Below are positions 15,992-23,736 of a stretch of 43,449 bases of DNA, piece after piece. Each line of letters begins with the position of its first letter. Within the stretch, counting starts at the first letter, position 1. The DNA comes from Candidatus Nomurabacteria bacterium (GTDB lineage: Bacteria > Patescibacteriota > Minisyncoccia > Phycocordibacterales > UBA9973). Location of the stretch: positions 1 through 43,449 of the forward strand of contig CALRAE010000007.1 of the NCBI GenBank assembly GCA_943350445.1, in the 5' to 3' direction. A model generated the notes under the pieces. It had not been told where the DNA came from, made no database searches, and worked only from the letters and a program-made list of their open reading frames with translations. The translations under genes were made by a program, and so were the position numbers.

Positions 15992-16963
15992 ATGTATATG
16001 AAAAATAATCCTGAAAAAATAATTATTGACGATTTAAGTAATGGGCTTTACCGAACTCACTTAGATAGAAAAAATCATCGCATTTGCAATATAATGAGAG
16101 TGTTATTCCTTCGTTCTGATTTTCAAGATTTTCTTACAAGGATAGAAAAGGAAGCGGTCCACCAAACAGAAATAACCAGTAAAGGAAGTGATGGAAGTGA
16201 AATAAAAAGAAAAATATGGACGATTGATTTTCGTAAAGCTCCAGTTTTAATAAGAGAATATGTGGATGAAATCTGTGAAAGTAGATACTTTAGTAAGAAT
16301 GAAGGTCTTACTAATTATTTTTCATATATAAGCTCTTTTTTACTAGAACAAAGTTATGCCGATAGTTTTGCAAATCATAAAAATAAAGGTGGTATTTTTT
16401 CAAATGTAGTATTTATTGATGACGGTCAAAATTATCCTAATATATCAAAGGGATTTTTTGACCAAGAAACATTTTGGAAAGTTTTTGAAGGTGCTTTTTA
16501 TGGGGATGCAGAACACAATAAAAAAATAAAAGAAAAATACGGGCGACATCCGAGCGAAATTATTATTGGTGGAAGTAAGTATGATGAATTACCAAAAGGA
16601 CATAAAATGGAAATGTCCCGACCAAAAATCTGCCAAATAGTAATTGATGATACTACAGAAAAGAGTGAGTTAATTGATTATATAAACAAAAACTGGGGCG
16701 ACATAGAAATGCACCTAAAATCATTACGACCAAGCAGGAAAGAAAAAAGGATTACAACTTCCAGTAATTTATTGAGAGATATAGATATTTTTAATAAGTA
16801 TCAAGAATACAAAAAAGATGGGTACAAGAACCCAGATGTAAAAGTATATTCTTGGTTAATGAAAGAACCTCAATATCAAATTGAAATAGAGCCAAATACT
16901 ATTAGAAAAATAGTGTCTTTACTCTCAAAAGAAATTAAAGAAATAAATACGAAAAATAAGTAA
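15992..16963 (+). CDS. Element protein of unknown function, 323 residues
   Basis: This is a soluble, Lys/Ile-rich protein without signal peptide, membrane segment or motif that I can assign. The N-terminal 110 residues look helical. A middle section (about 125-215) has VVFIDDG, a Trp/Phe-rich FFDQETFWKVFEGAFYGD and a KYGRHPSEIIIGG segment. The C-terminus (about 255-323) is strongly basic and helical, with SLRPSRKEKR, which could bind nucleic acid. It begins with ATG-TAT-ATG, the start pattern shared by other genes of this element, and is transcribed away from the HTH/R-M operon. A hairpin terminator follows it. A replication or maintenance role is possible but not shown. Confidence 0.75.
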   Translation: MYMKNNPEKIIIDDLSNGLYRTHLDRKNHRICNIMRVLFLRSDFQDFLTRIEKEAVHQTEITSKGSDGSEIKRKIWTIDFRKAPVLIREYVDEICESRYFSKNEGLTNYFSYISSFLLEQSYADSFANHKNKGGIFSNVVFIDDGQNYPNISKGFFDQETFWKVFEGAFYGDAEHNKKIKEKYGRHPSEIIIGGSKYDELPKGHKMEMSRPKICQIVIDDTTEKSELIDYINKNWGDIEMHLKSLRPSRKEKRITTSSNLLRDIDIFNKYQEYKKDGYKNPDVKVYSWLMKEPQYQIEIEPNTIRKIVSLLSKEIKEINTKNK

Positions 16964-17031
16964 GGGGTTATATTCCACAAATTAGAGAAAAATAAATAAA
17001 ACCTTAAAACCGAACGACTATATTTGCAAAT

Positions 17032-17060
17032 AAAAGTACGCTTAATGCGTGCTTTTTCTT
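17032..17060 (+). terminator. Rho-independent terminator after the 323-residue gene
   Basis: A 10-bp stem (17032-17041 with 17047-17056, one G-U pair) and a 5-nt loop end in a T-rich tract. It separates the first plus-strand gene of the element from the remaining ones. Confidence 0.75.
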
Positions 17061-17100
17061 TTGGTGGAAAAGGTCCAATTAAAAATAAACACCAATGTAA

Positions 17101-17403
17101 ATGATTATGAATAAACATAGAGGAAGCGATGAGTTTGGTCACGTCACACTGGACGATTATGAGAATTATTATTACTCAAATGATATTGATGTTGCATCGG
17201 TACTTATTTGTAAAGGATACGAACTTCAAGATGTGGTTCCAATCTCTCACAACAAAGCAACTTTTGTCTTCAAAAACAATGAAGCTATCACTGATGCGGT
17301 CGAAGGTTTCTGGAGTAACAGGATTGAAGTTCATCCTCTTGAGTTTGCGAACCATCGTAAAAACCTAAAATCTCGCATTTTCGGAATGCGAAAAGATTAT
17401 TAA
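17101..17403 (+). CDS. DUF5659-like small protein
   Basis: The protein has 100 residues. The core, YYYSNDIDVASVLICKGYEL and VPISHNKATFVFKN followed by DAVEGFW and VHPLEFANHRKNLKSRIF, resembles the DUF5659 family found in phage and integrative elements: a short alpha/beta domain of unknown function. It starts ATG-ATT-ATG. A third upstream ATG is out of context. It ends 12 nt before the P-loop ATPase gene and is likely cotranscribed with it. The family match is from memory of its pattern and is moderate. Confidence 0.65.
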   Translation: MIMNKHRGSDEFGHVTLDDYENYYYSNDIDVASVLICKGYELQDVVPISHNKATFVFKNNEAITDAVEGFWSNRIEVHPLEFANHRKNLKSRIFGMRKDY

Positions 17404-17415
17404 AAAACATAAAAA

Positions 17416-18804
17416 ATGTATATGCAAAACAATGAAGAAAAACAAGAGAAGCCAATTCTCAAAACATCAATTATAAAACCAGATGCATTGTATGAAATGG
17501 TCTTTGACCGTACCACCAATAAAACTTCTTTTTCAAAGATGAGTAGAGATGGAAATCTTGAAAATGGTTTGGAGGAAGTAGAGCTTGAAGGAAGAAAATA
17601 TCGTCCTCTACCACCAACCTACAATCTAGTAGAAAAAGGTGTAATACTCTTTCCATCACTAGCAACTCCTTATGAAAACGAGGAAGCAATACTTAAAGAA
17701 ATACAAATCTTTATTCACAAATACTTGGATATTTCGGAAGTATTTGAACAGATAGCGACTTATTATGTGCTATTCACTTGGATGTATGACAGGTTTAACG
17801 AAGTGCCATATCTCCGTGCTATTGGTGACTTTGGAAGTGGTAAATCTCGCTTTATACAAGCCATAGGTATTCTTTGTTACAAACCAGTATTTACAGGTGG
17901 AGCAACCACTCCAAGTCCTATATTTCGCATTGTAAACGAAGTACACGGAACCTTAATCATTGATGAAGCTGATTTTAAGTTCTCAGATATGACATCAGAA
18001 ATCGTGAAGATTTTGAACACTGGATACCAAAGAGGTATACCTGTTTTACGCTCTGAAGGTAAAGGAACTTTTGAAGTAAAAGCGTATGACGTATTTTGTC
18101 CAAAGATTGTAGCTACTCGTGAGACCTTTTCAGATAAAGCACTTGAAAGCAGATTTCTTGTGGAAGAAATGGGTGCAGGAAAACTACGAACTGATATTCC
18201 TAGAACACTGGATGAAAACTTTTATCAAGATGCCGAAAAGATACGCAACAAACTATTGATGTGGAGATTGAAGAATTACTTTGAACCAATAGACCGTAGA
18301 GAAGATTTGATTGAAGGTATTCATCCTAGATTAAACCAAATTGTGATGCCATTGCTTTCAATTATTAAAGACAGTGCCATTCGTGAACATCTCAAGACAT
18401 TTATTGTGAAATACAATACGGACCTCGTAGCAGACAGAGGACTATCTTGGGAGAGCGATATTGTCTTTGCCATTCTCAAACTTGAATACGAAACAAAAGC
18501 TCATCAAGTAACAGTGAAGCAAATAACTGATGAGGTAAATCGAGAAATAGATATTAGTGATGACACTCTTCAAGCAAGAAAGGTCGGGTGGTATCTCCGC
18601 TCAAAGCTACAGCTCAAGCCATATAAAACAAGAAAAGGTTTCGTGCTTTCTTTCAAAGACAATCGAAAACGACTTGATATGTGGAAGGAGCGTTTCGGTA
18701 TTACTGATGCAGATATTAGAAGTGAAGATGTGAACGATGTGAATGTCGTGAACAATACAGAAGAAGAGTTTGTTATGCCAACAGCACAAGAAATCGGCTT
18801 TTAA
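17416..18804 (+). CDS. P-loop ATPase, plasmid/phage helicase-like
   Basis: The protein has 462 residues. A RecA/AAA-type ATPase core has Walker A IGDFGSGKSRFI (about residues 135-146) and Walker B LIIDEAD (about 177-183). The sensor-like KIVATRETFSDKALESR (about 232-248) carries the likely Arg finger. The C-terminal third contains a winged-helix-like part that ends before a short acidic tail rich in Asp and Val. The layout fits DNA-dependent ATPases encoded by plasmids, phages and integrative elements (DUF3631/D5-like). A role in element replication or primase loading is inferred, not shown. It starts ATG-TAT-ATG and lies between the DUF5659-like and terminase-like genes. Confidence 0.75.
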   Translation: MYMQNNEEKQEKPILKTSIIKPDALYEMVFDRTTNKTSFSKMSRDGNLENGLEEVELEGRKYRPLPPTYNLVEKGVILFPSLATPYENEEAILKEIQIFIHKYLDISEVFEQIATYYVLFTWMYDRFNEVPYLRAIGDFGSGKSRFIQAIGILCYKPVFTGGATTPSPIFRIVNEVHGTLIIDEADFKFSDMTSEIVKILNTGYQRGIPVLRSEGKGTFEVKAYDVFCPKIVATRETFSDKALESRFLVEEMGAGKLRTDIPRTLDENFYQDAEKIRNKLLMWRLKNYFEPIDRREDLIEGIHPRLNQIVMPLLSIIKDSAIREHLKTFIVKYNTDLVADRGLSWESDIVFAILKLEYETKAHQVTVKQITDEVNREIDISDDTLQARKVGWYLRSKLQLKPYKTRKGFVLSFKDNRKRLDMWKERFGITDADIRSEDVNDVNVVNNTEEEFVMPTAQEIGF

Positions 18805-18824
18805 TAGTAATAAATAAAATCATT

Positions 18825-19271
18825 ATGGAAATTAAAAAAGGCGGTCCAAAAACAGATGAAGGTAAAGAAATAAGCAAGATGAACGCACTCAAGCACGGGC
18901 TATTGAGCAAGGAGGTTTTAATTGATGGCGAGGATGAAGAAGAATTACTCTTACTAACTAAAAGAATACGCTCTGAAATTAAACCAGAGACAGAAATCGA
19001 GAGATTGCTGACCGATAGAATTGTGGCAAACGTATGGAGATTAAAACGAGCTCTTGGTATGGAAGATGGAGAAGTCATTTCAACTGGTGGAGGTCTGATG
19101 TATGACAGTGACAGGTTCTTTCGATACGAAACTATGCTTGAAAAAAGTTTATATAAAGCTCTACACGAACTTGAGAGAGTTCAAGCGAAAAGATGTGGTA
19201 AGAATGTACCACTTCCAACTGTGGTCGATATAAATCTTGATAGTTCGTTTGGTAAAAATGAGCTCCAATAA
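18825..19271 (+). CDS. Terminase-small-subunit-like protein
   Basis: The protein has 148 residues. The N-terminal GPKTDEGKEISKMNALKHGL is a hallmark of a family of small element/phage proteins often annotated as terminase small subunit-like. It is followed by an acidic stretch (DGEDEEELLLLTKRI) and a helical region with ERLLTDRIVANVWRLKRAL. No large terminase, portal or capsid gene is present, so DNA packaging is not supported here. A DNA-binding role within the element is more likely. It lies 20 nt after the ATPase gene. Confidence 0.7.
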   Translation: MEIKKGGPKTDEGKEISKMNALKHGLLSKEVLIDGEDEEELLLLTKRIRSEIKPETEIERLLTDRIVANVWRLKRALGMEDGEVISTGGGLMYDSDRFFRYETMLEKSLYKALHELERVQAKRCGKNVPLPTVVDINLDSSFGKNELQ

Positions 19272-19313
19272 CAGGACATTCCCAATTGATTTCGGACGAA
19301 ATTAAAAAAATAT

Positions 19314-19904
19314 ATGAGTAAATCTGAAGCGGACTGGTGTAAGAAAATAGAAATATGGTGGCTACTTCGAGACATCAAAGAAAAAGGTGGATACAAATAC
19401 ACCACTGTATCTTGGGGTGAGAATGGTTCTCGTGGAAGTATTTCAATACAAGTATCTATATGTAATGAAGAAAAATACGCACGGTTTATTTATACACAAA
19501 CAGACAACTCTACAGGAGAGAAGAAAGATTTTGATTATAAAGTTCCCATAGTAGAAACACCTTGTCACCTTGGAGGAAATCGATACTGGTTCAAATGCTC
19601 GCTATATAAAAGTGGTCAGTATTGCGGTCGTCGTGTCGGAGTTCTTTATAAAGACGGAGATTGGTTTGGATGTCGTCATTGCTATGACCTTACATACAGC
19701 TCACGCAAGGTGAATAAAAAATACAGATACTTTCCGATGTTTCGAGTAATTGAACTTGATAGCCAAATTGACAAAGCGTATGCAAAAGCAAAAAGATATA
19801 CCTATCGTGGAAAACCCACAAAAAAGAGACGGAGAATTGAAAAATTAAACGCAGAAGCAATGCATTACTACCAGAAGTTTGCACAGACAAAAGATAAGTA
19901 CTAA
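19314..19904 (+). CDS. Zinc-ribbon element protein
   Basis: The protein has 196 residues. Its central region contains spaced cysteines: PCHLGG, WFKCSL, YCGRRVGVLY and FGCRHCYDLTYSS (about 80-130). These suggest one or two zinc ribbons with an R-R-V-x-x-L-Y strand, a pattern seen in uncharacterised proteins beside recombinases. The C-terminus (about 140-196) is a basic, helical region with KKRRRIEKL. Nucleic-acid binding is likely. It is preceded by the terminase-like gene and followed by a small unknown gene and the recombinase, all plus strand. Confidence 0.7.
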   Translation: MSKSEADWCKKIEIWWLLRDIKEKGGYKYTTVSWGENGSRGSISIQVSICNEEKYARFIYTQTDNSTGEKKDFDYKVPIVETPCHLGGNRYWFKCSLYKSGQYCGRRVGVLYKDGDWFGCRHCYDLTYSSRKVNKKYRYFPMFRVIELDSQIDKAYAKAKRYTYRGKPTKKRRRIEKLNAEAMHYYQKFAQTKDKY

Positions 19905-19946
19905 TTGTGAATAAAAAGGTCGAAAAAAATAACAAAAAATGATATT

Positions 19947-20213
19947 ATGAACAAGCTACACAGAAGTCAATATGATGCTCCAGATTTTGAACCTAACGAG
20001 GGGCAACGCGGACTTTTGTGTAGCAACAATGTGTCATTGCGTTGTCCCTCATTGAGCTTGAACTCAACCCTCTCAAAAGAGACAATAGATGCACTTGAAG
20101 AACTTGGTGATGTATTGAAAGGTATCCATAAAAGAATGGTCTCTGAAGGGTACGAAATAAAAAATGGATACCTCGTAAAAGTTGAAACCCAAGATGTATA
20201 TGAAAAAAGTTAG
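19947..20213 (+). CDS. Small element protein, unknown
   Basis: The 88-residue protein has a disordered, polar first half with two Cys and a short amphipathic helix (KETIDALEELGDVLKGIHKR) in the second half. No family is recognised. Its 3' end overlaps the start of the recombinase gene by 20 nt (preferred ATG at 20194), which suggests translational coupling. It could be a recombination directionality or accessory factor because of that linkage, but there is no motif evidence. Confidence 0.55.
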   Translation: MNKLHRSQYDAPDFEPNEGQRGLLCSNNVSLRCPSLSLNSTLSKETIDALEELGDVLKGIHKRMVSEGYEIKNGYLVKVETQDVYEKS

Positions 20214-21921
20214 TATAAAAACAGAAAAAGATTTGATTGATGAAATACTTAGCGGTAAATACCGTGATAGCTATTTGATATACAACAGAAAAAGCACAGA
20301 CGAAGCTGACAATCAAAAGAACTCTATTTCATACCAAAAATCAGAAAACGCTCGGTATGCGTATCGAGAGAAACTTTCAATAGCACCAATTACAATAAAA
20401 GGATTTTCTGCTGATGGTATTATTTCAGAAAAGCATTCTGGTTTTACTGAAGATAACGATATAAGTATCACGGATGATGGATTGGTTCAGTATAGAATTG
20501 ATAGACCAAAGTTTCAGAAGATGCTTCAGTTTGTGAGCCAAGGATACTTCAAAGGTATTGTATGTCTTTGTTGGGACCGTATAAGTAGAAACAAGGGTGA
20601 CGATACTCTTGTGAGAAAATTGATGCGTAAAGGTATTGATTTTCGTTTTGTGTACGCCAAGTACGAGAAGACAAGTTCTGGAGCTCTTCATATGGATATT
20701 GATGGTATGTTCTCTCAACACCATTCTCGTGTTACAAGCGAAAAAGTAACTCTCACAATAAAGAATGCTCGAGAGAAAGGTATTTGTACTTATCGTGCAC
20801 CTATTGGTTATCTTAACTTAGGTGAAATGGAACATAAACCTCTTGACCCTGAACGTGCTCCAATAATTAGACAAATGTATGAATACTACGTTACGGGTGA
20901 TTGGAGTTTGTCAGACATCGCACGATACGCAAAAGAACAAGGTTTTGTTACAGTACCAATGAGACGGAGAAGAACTAAAGAAGAAATGCTTGCTGAAGAA
21001 GACGAGTTTGATGAGATTGAAAAAACTTCACGTCCTGTAAATGAGAACCATATTAGTCGAATACTCACCAACCCTTTTTATACTGGAAAGGTTCTCAATT
21101 CAGAAGGTAAATATATTCCAAGTAATAGTCACGAAGCCATTGTTAGTGATGAGCTTTTTAATCAGGTCCAATCTGTTCTTAAAAAGAAAAAAGTAAGTGT
21201 TCATTATGTAGAAAAGTTGGACCAACCACTTCGAGGTATCGTGCGTTGTGAACATTGTGAACGTGTATACACACCATACACAAAGAAAGGTATTCAATAC
21301 TTCAACTCACGATGTGTAAATGGATGTGAAAATACTTTCAAAAACTTCAATTTTACTTTTATAGATAAAAAGATTGAAGGACTAATGAATGGTTTATATT
21401 TTACAGATGAAGAAATAGAGCAAATGGATGCTCGTACTGGTACCGACATAGCACTCTTTGAAGAAAAGCGTCGAAAAGAATTGGACCAAGTAGAAAGAAA
21501 GAAGAAAAAGATACGAGAAGACCTCGCATACATACGTTCAAATAAACTTTCTCTGTTAAAGACAGGTGTATATTCTCCAGAAGGATTGATGGAAGAAGAA
21601 ACAAAACTTAATTCAGAACTTACCATTCTACAAAATCAAGAACAGTCATCTGACATCGCAATGCACGAGACAATGAAAGAGATACAAAAACTTTCAGAAC
21701 TTGTAAAAAACGTTATTCCATATTACAAGTTTGCTAATCCACACGAAAAAGAGAAAATCATACGAGTTATCTTTTCAGAACTCTCTATTTCTCAAAATAC
21801 GTTGAATTATAAGTGCAAAAAAGGGTTTGAGTGCTTTGAAAACCGCTTTGTTGCTTTATGTGACCCTACTGAGAATCGAACTCAGATTGACGGATTGAAA
21901 ACCCGGTGTCCTAACCATTAG
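20194..21921 (+). CDS. Large serine recombinase (integrase)
   Basis: The protein has 575 residues from the ATG at 20194; an in-frame TTG 12 nt upstream is less likely. The resolvase/invertase catalytic domain carries IYNRKSTDEAD with R32 and nucleophile S34, and the WDRISRN motif with catalytic arginines near 120-130. A recombinase domain follows (about 190-310), then a zinc ribbon with CEHCERVY and CVNGCENTF (about 350-385). A coiled coil comes next (about 420-505), then a C-terminal tail. The last 20 or so residues (from CDPTENRTQ on) are read from the complement of tRNA-Glu. Serine integrases join attP and attB with a short core. The overlap places one attachment site at the tRNA gene. The start is ATG-TAT-ATG. 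Confidence 0.93.
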   Translation: MYMKKVSIKTEKDLIDEILSGKYRDSYLIYNRKSTDEADNQKNSISYQKSENARYAYREKLSIAPITIKGFSADGIISEKHSGFTEDNDISITDDGLVQYRIDRPKFQKMLQFVSQGYFKGIVCLCWDRISRNKGDDTLVRKLMRKGIDFRFVYAKYEKTSSGALHMDIDGMFSQHHSRVTSEKVTLTIKNAREKGICTYRAPIGYLNLGEMEHKPLDPERAPIIRQMYEYYVTGDWSLSDIARYAKEQGFVTVPMRRRRTKEEMLAEEDEFDEIEKTSRPVNENHISRILTNPFYTGKVLNSEGKYIPSNSHEAIVSDELFNQVQSVLKKKKVSVHYVEKLDQPLRGIVRCEHCERVYTPYTKKGIQYFNSRCVNGCENTFKNFNFTFIDKKIEGLMNGLYFTDEEIEQMDARTGTDIALFEEKRRKELDQVERKKKKIREDLAYIRSNKLSLLKTGVYSPEGLMEEETKLNSELTILQNQEQSSDIAMHETMKEIQKLSELVKNVIPYYKFANPHEKEKIIRVIFSELSISQNTLNYKCKKGFECFENRFVALCDPTENRTQIDGLKTRCPNH

Positions 21922-21932
21922 ACGATAGGGCC
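21861..21932 (-). tRNA. tRNA-Glu (anticodon TTC), overlapped by recombinase gene
   Basis: On the minus strand the acceptor GGCCCTA/TAGGGTC has one G-T pair. The D arm resembles GTCTAATGGTTAGGAC, the anticodon loop is TTTTCAA (anticodon TTC), and the T arm is CTGAG/CTCAG with loop TTCGATT; the discriminator is A. Pair 27-43 is C-T, and 31-39 is G-T. CCA is not encoded. Its 3' 61 bases are also the end of the convergent recombinase gene, so this is the likely attachment site. Confidence 0.92.
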
Positions 21933-22031
21933 GTCGACAGGCACATATCAATAAAGCGATATGGCCATTAAAAACACTTGACCTAGGGTTTATATTATCT
22001 TATTTTTTGAAAAACTGCAAAAAGTGTATAA

Positions 22032-23168
22032 TTGTATTATAATTTGAAAAATTTTAATCTAGACAAAATAATAATTTTTTATTTGGTTATTCTTTGGTTG
22101 TTTTTTGGTGGTGGAAACACTCTTGCAAAGACTGATCCAAAAATAATCCCCGAAGGTCAACTGGTCCAGTATCTATTTGATATCAGTGGCGTTCCTGCAG
22201 TAAAAGGAGTGGCGGTGAGCTTAGATGGCAAGGAAATATGGGCGGCATTGCTACTCAACAAGCATCGAGGTGTTAGTATTTTTAGCACAGTAGATGGTAA
22301 TAAAATCACAGATATAGATCTCTATGGTGGGGGTGGAGTGGAAATAGTATTTTCAAGAGATGGCACAAAAGCTTATATAAGCCAAATGGAAACAGCCAAG
22401 GTTTATGAAATAGATACAAAAACCAAAGAAATTCTAAAGATATTCAATACAAAAAGTTCTTGGACAAAGGTATTAGAGATATCTCCCGATGGTACAAAGC
22501 TCTATGCTTCAAATTGGCTTGGTAACAATATTTCTGAGTTTGATTTGGTGAGTGGAAAACTCCTTAGGAATATAAAGACAGTTAAAACTCCGCGAGGCAC
22601 TTATGTTACAAAAGATGGAAAATATATTTATGTGGCAGGATATGGCAAAGGAGAAATTCAAAAAATAAACCTCGAGGACAATACAACGAAAATAATTTTC
22701 AAAAGTGGTGGAGCGATGAGGCATTTTGCATACGATGAAGAAAAGGGGATTTTATATATTTCTGATATGGCCAAAAATGTCATTTGGAAGCTCGATCTTG
22801 CAACTGATAATGTTACTCAATTTGCAAAGACTGACAGTCATCCAAACACTATCGCACTTTCAGGAAACAAGAAGATCTTGTTTGTCTCAAATAGGGGACA
22901 CAATTTTTCTGCCACAAATTATTATGTACCCGGGCCAGACTGGGGGTCGGTGTTATTGTTTGATACCAGCACTTCTAAAATGCTTGATGCGATAGTCGCT
23001 GGCAATCAACCCACCGCGCTCGATGTGTCGGGAGACGGCTCAATATTAGTATTTTCAGATTTTTTGGATGCAAAGATGGAAGTTTTTAAAGTGCCTTCTC
23101 ATGAAGAACTTTTGAAGGGTAATGGTGGTAGAAGTATGATATATAAAAAAGAATTAATTAAAAAATAA
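22032..23168 (+). CDS. Secreted seven-bladed beta-propeller (YVTN/NHL-like)
   Basis: The frame begins with TTG at 22032 or 22044; both leave an N-terminal signal segment (IIIFYLVILWLFFGGGNTLA) with a likely cleavage site after it. About seven repeats follow, each with a strand pair around a DG turn. Examples are SLDGKEIWAALLL, SRDGTKAYISQM, SPDGTKLYASNW, TKDGKYIYVAGY, ILYISDM, ILFVSNR and GDGSILVFSDF, matching a closed seven-bladed propeller. YVTN/NHL-type propellers bind proteins or glycans or act as scaffolds outside the cell. No catalytic residues stand out. It lies just beyond the integrative element, after tRNA-Glu, with its own AT-rich upstream region. The true start is uncertain because no ATG is available before the signal segment. 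Confidence 0.85.
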   Translation: MYYNLKNFNLDKIIIFYLVILWLFFGGGNTLAKTDPKIIPEGQLVQYLFDISGVPAVKGVAVSLDGKEIWAALLLNKHRGVSIFSTVDGNKITDIDLYGGGGVEIVFSRDGTKAYISQMETAKVYEIDTKTKEILKIFNTKSSWTKVLEISPDGTKLYASNWLGNNISEFDLVSGKLLRNIKTVKTPRGTYVTKDGKYIYVAGYGKGEIQKINLEDNTTKIIFKSGGAMRHFAYDEEKGILYISDMAKNVIWKLDLATDNVTQFAKTDSHPNTIALSGNKKILFVSNRGHNFSATNYYVPGPDWGSVLLFDTSTSKMLDAIVAGNQPTALDVSGDGSILVFSDFLDAKMEVFKVPSHEELLKGNGGRSMIYKKELIKK

Positions 23169-23182
23169 AAGTTTTTATTATG

Positions 23183-23211
23183 TTGGCATAAACTAACACT
23201 GGGTGTATAAT
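23183..23211 (+). promoter_or_regulatory. Strong promoter for the 106-residue orphan gene
   Basis: TTGGCA (23183-23188), exactly 17 nt, then TATAAT (23206-23211). The predicted start near 23218 gives a 5' leader of about 105 nt that contains the long hairpin at 23235-23298. Confidence 0.7.
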
Positions 23212-23234
23212 TAGAGTGTAAAGTTCTTTAAATT

Positions 23235-23298
23235 ATGTTGGGTTAATACTGCTCTTAGGAAATATTTAATGTTTCTTGAGAGCAGTAGTAACCAACAT
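23235..23298 (+). ncRNA. Long hairpin in the 5' leader
   Basis: Bases 23235-23255 pair with 23279-23298. The arms are complementary over about 19 positions with one mismatch and one bulge, around a 23-nt loop. It lies between the promoter at 23183 and the ATG at 23323. It may be a regulatory leader, an RNA-stability element or a processed small RNA. Confidence 0.6.
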
Positions 23299-23322
23299 AA
23301 ACGCACAAAAAATAAAAAAACT

Positions 23323-23643
23323 ATGGCAGCGATATCAGTAGCTAAAAAGGTTCCTGTTTCAGTTTTCTATGAAATGGGGAAAGTAGCGGGGGGACGATTT
23401 TTCGTCCTCTTGTTTCCTGCAGACACCAACGTGAGCACCCAAGTGCTTGCCCGAAAAATACACCGGGAGCTTGGTGTTCGCGTGGGGTTTGTGGAGAGTC
23501 CTCACAAAAAACTCTGCCAGTTTGTCTGGGGGCCCGTATCTACGGTTCCTTTTACCGCGAAGTTTCTCGCGGATCTCCAGACAGATCATCCCTACATGGT
23601 TCCGGGTTTCCGATGGTATTCGTCCATCTCCGCTTGGGTTTAG
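23323..23643 (+). CDS. Orphan small protein, GC-richer than neighbours
   Basis: The 106-residue frame uses the ATG at 23323. An earlier in-frame ATG at 23269 lies inside the leader hairpin and is rejected. The product is a compact, probably alpha/beta protein with FYEMGKVAGGRFFVLLFPAD, ARKIHRELGVRVGF and a C-terminal aromatic YMVPGFRWYSSISAWV. No family is recognised and no membrane segment or signal is present. Codon use is richer in C and G at third positions than in adjacent genes, which suggests separate ancestry. It is a complete unit with promoter, hairpin leader and terminator. Confidence 0.6.
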   Translation: MAAISVAKKVPVSVFYEMGKVAGGRFFVLLFPADTNVSTQVLARKIHRELGVRVGFVESPHKKLCQFVWGPVSTVPFTAKFLADLQTDHPYMVPGFRWYSSISAWV

Positions 23644-23683
23644 TGCTCAACAAGCACAACCCACCATGTTTTCATCGCGAGTC

Positions 23684-23716
23684 AGCCTCTGGTTTTCCGG
23701 GGGCTTTCTTTTTTCT
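23684..23716 (+). terminator. Terminator of the 106-residue gene
   Basis: A 9-bp stem with two G-U pairs (23684-23692 with 23697-23705), a TTTT loop and a following T-rich tract. A small hairpin (23643-23647 with 23653-23657) lies just before it. The trxB-like gene on the other strand ends 20 nt further on. Confidence 0.75.
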
Positions 23717-23736
23717 ACTTTATATTTTTCGAAATC

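Larger units (their letters stand above)
10471..21921. mobile_element. Probable integrative element with type III R-M cargo
   Basis: The block contains a serine recombinase ending inside tRNA-Glu, phage/element-type small proteins, a P-loop ATPase, a zinc-ribbon protein and a defence operon. It interrupts runs of housekeeping genes. Five genes from both halves, including mod, share an ATG-NNN-ATG start, which supports a common origin. The right end is at or inside 21861-21932. The left end is uncertain: I found no repeat of the tRNA segment in 10340-10470, and serine-integrase cores can be only a few bases. No capsid or conjugation genes are present. Confidence 0.6.

Noticed and set aside
18825-19271. 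Prophage packaging module based on the terminase-small-like gene
   Set aside because: No large terminase, portal, capsid or tail gene is next to it.
22021-22043. A confident promoter for the propeller gene
   Set aside because: Two TATAAT words (22027-22032 and 22038-22043) overlap the possible TTG starts, and no -35 box fits with normal spacing.
23269-23322. Upstream ATG at 23269 for the 106-residue gene
   Set aside because: It lies within the loop of the leader hairpin and adds a low-complexity Lys/Asn segment. The ATG at 23323 gives a compact protein.
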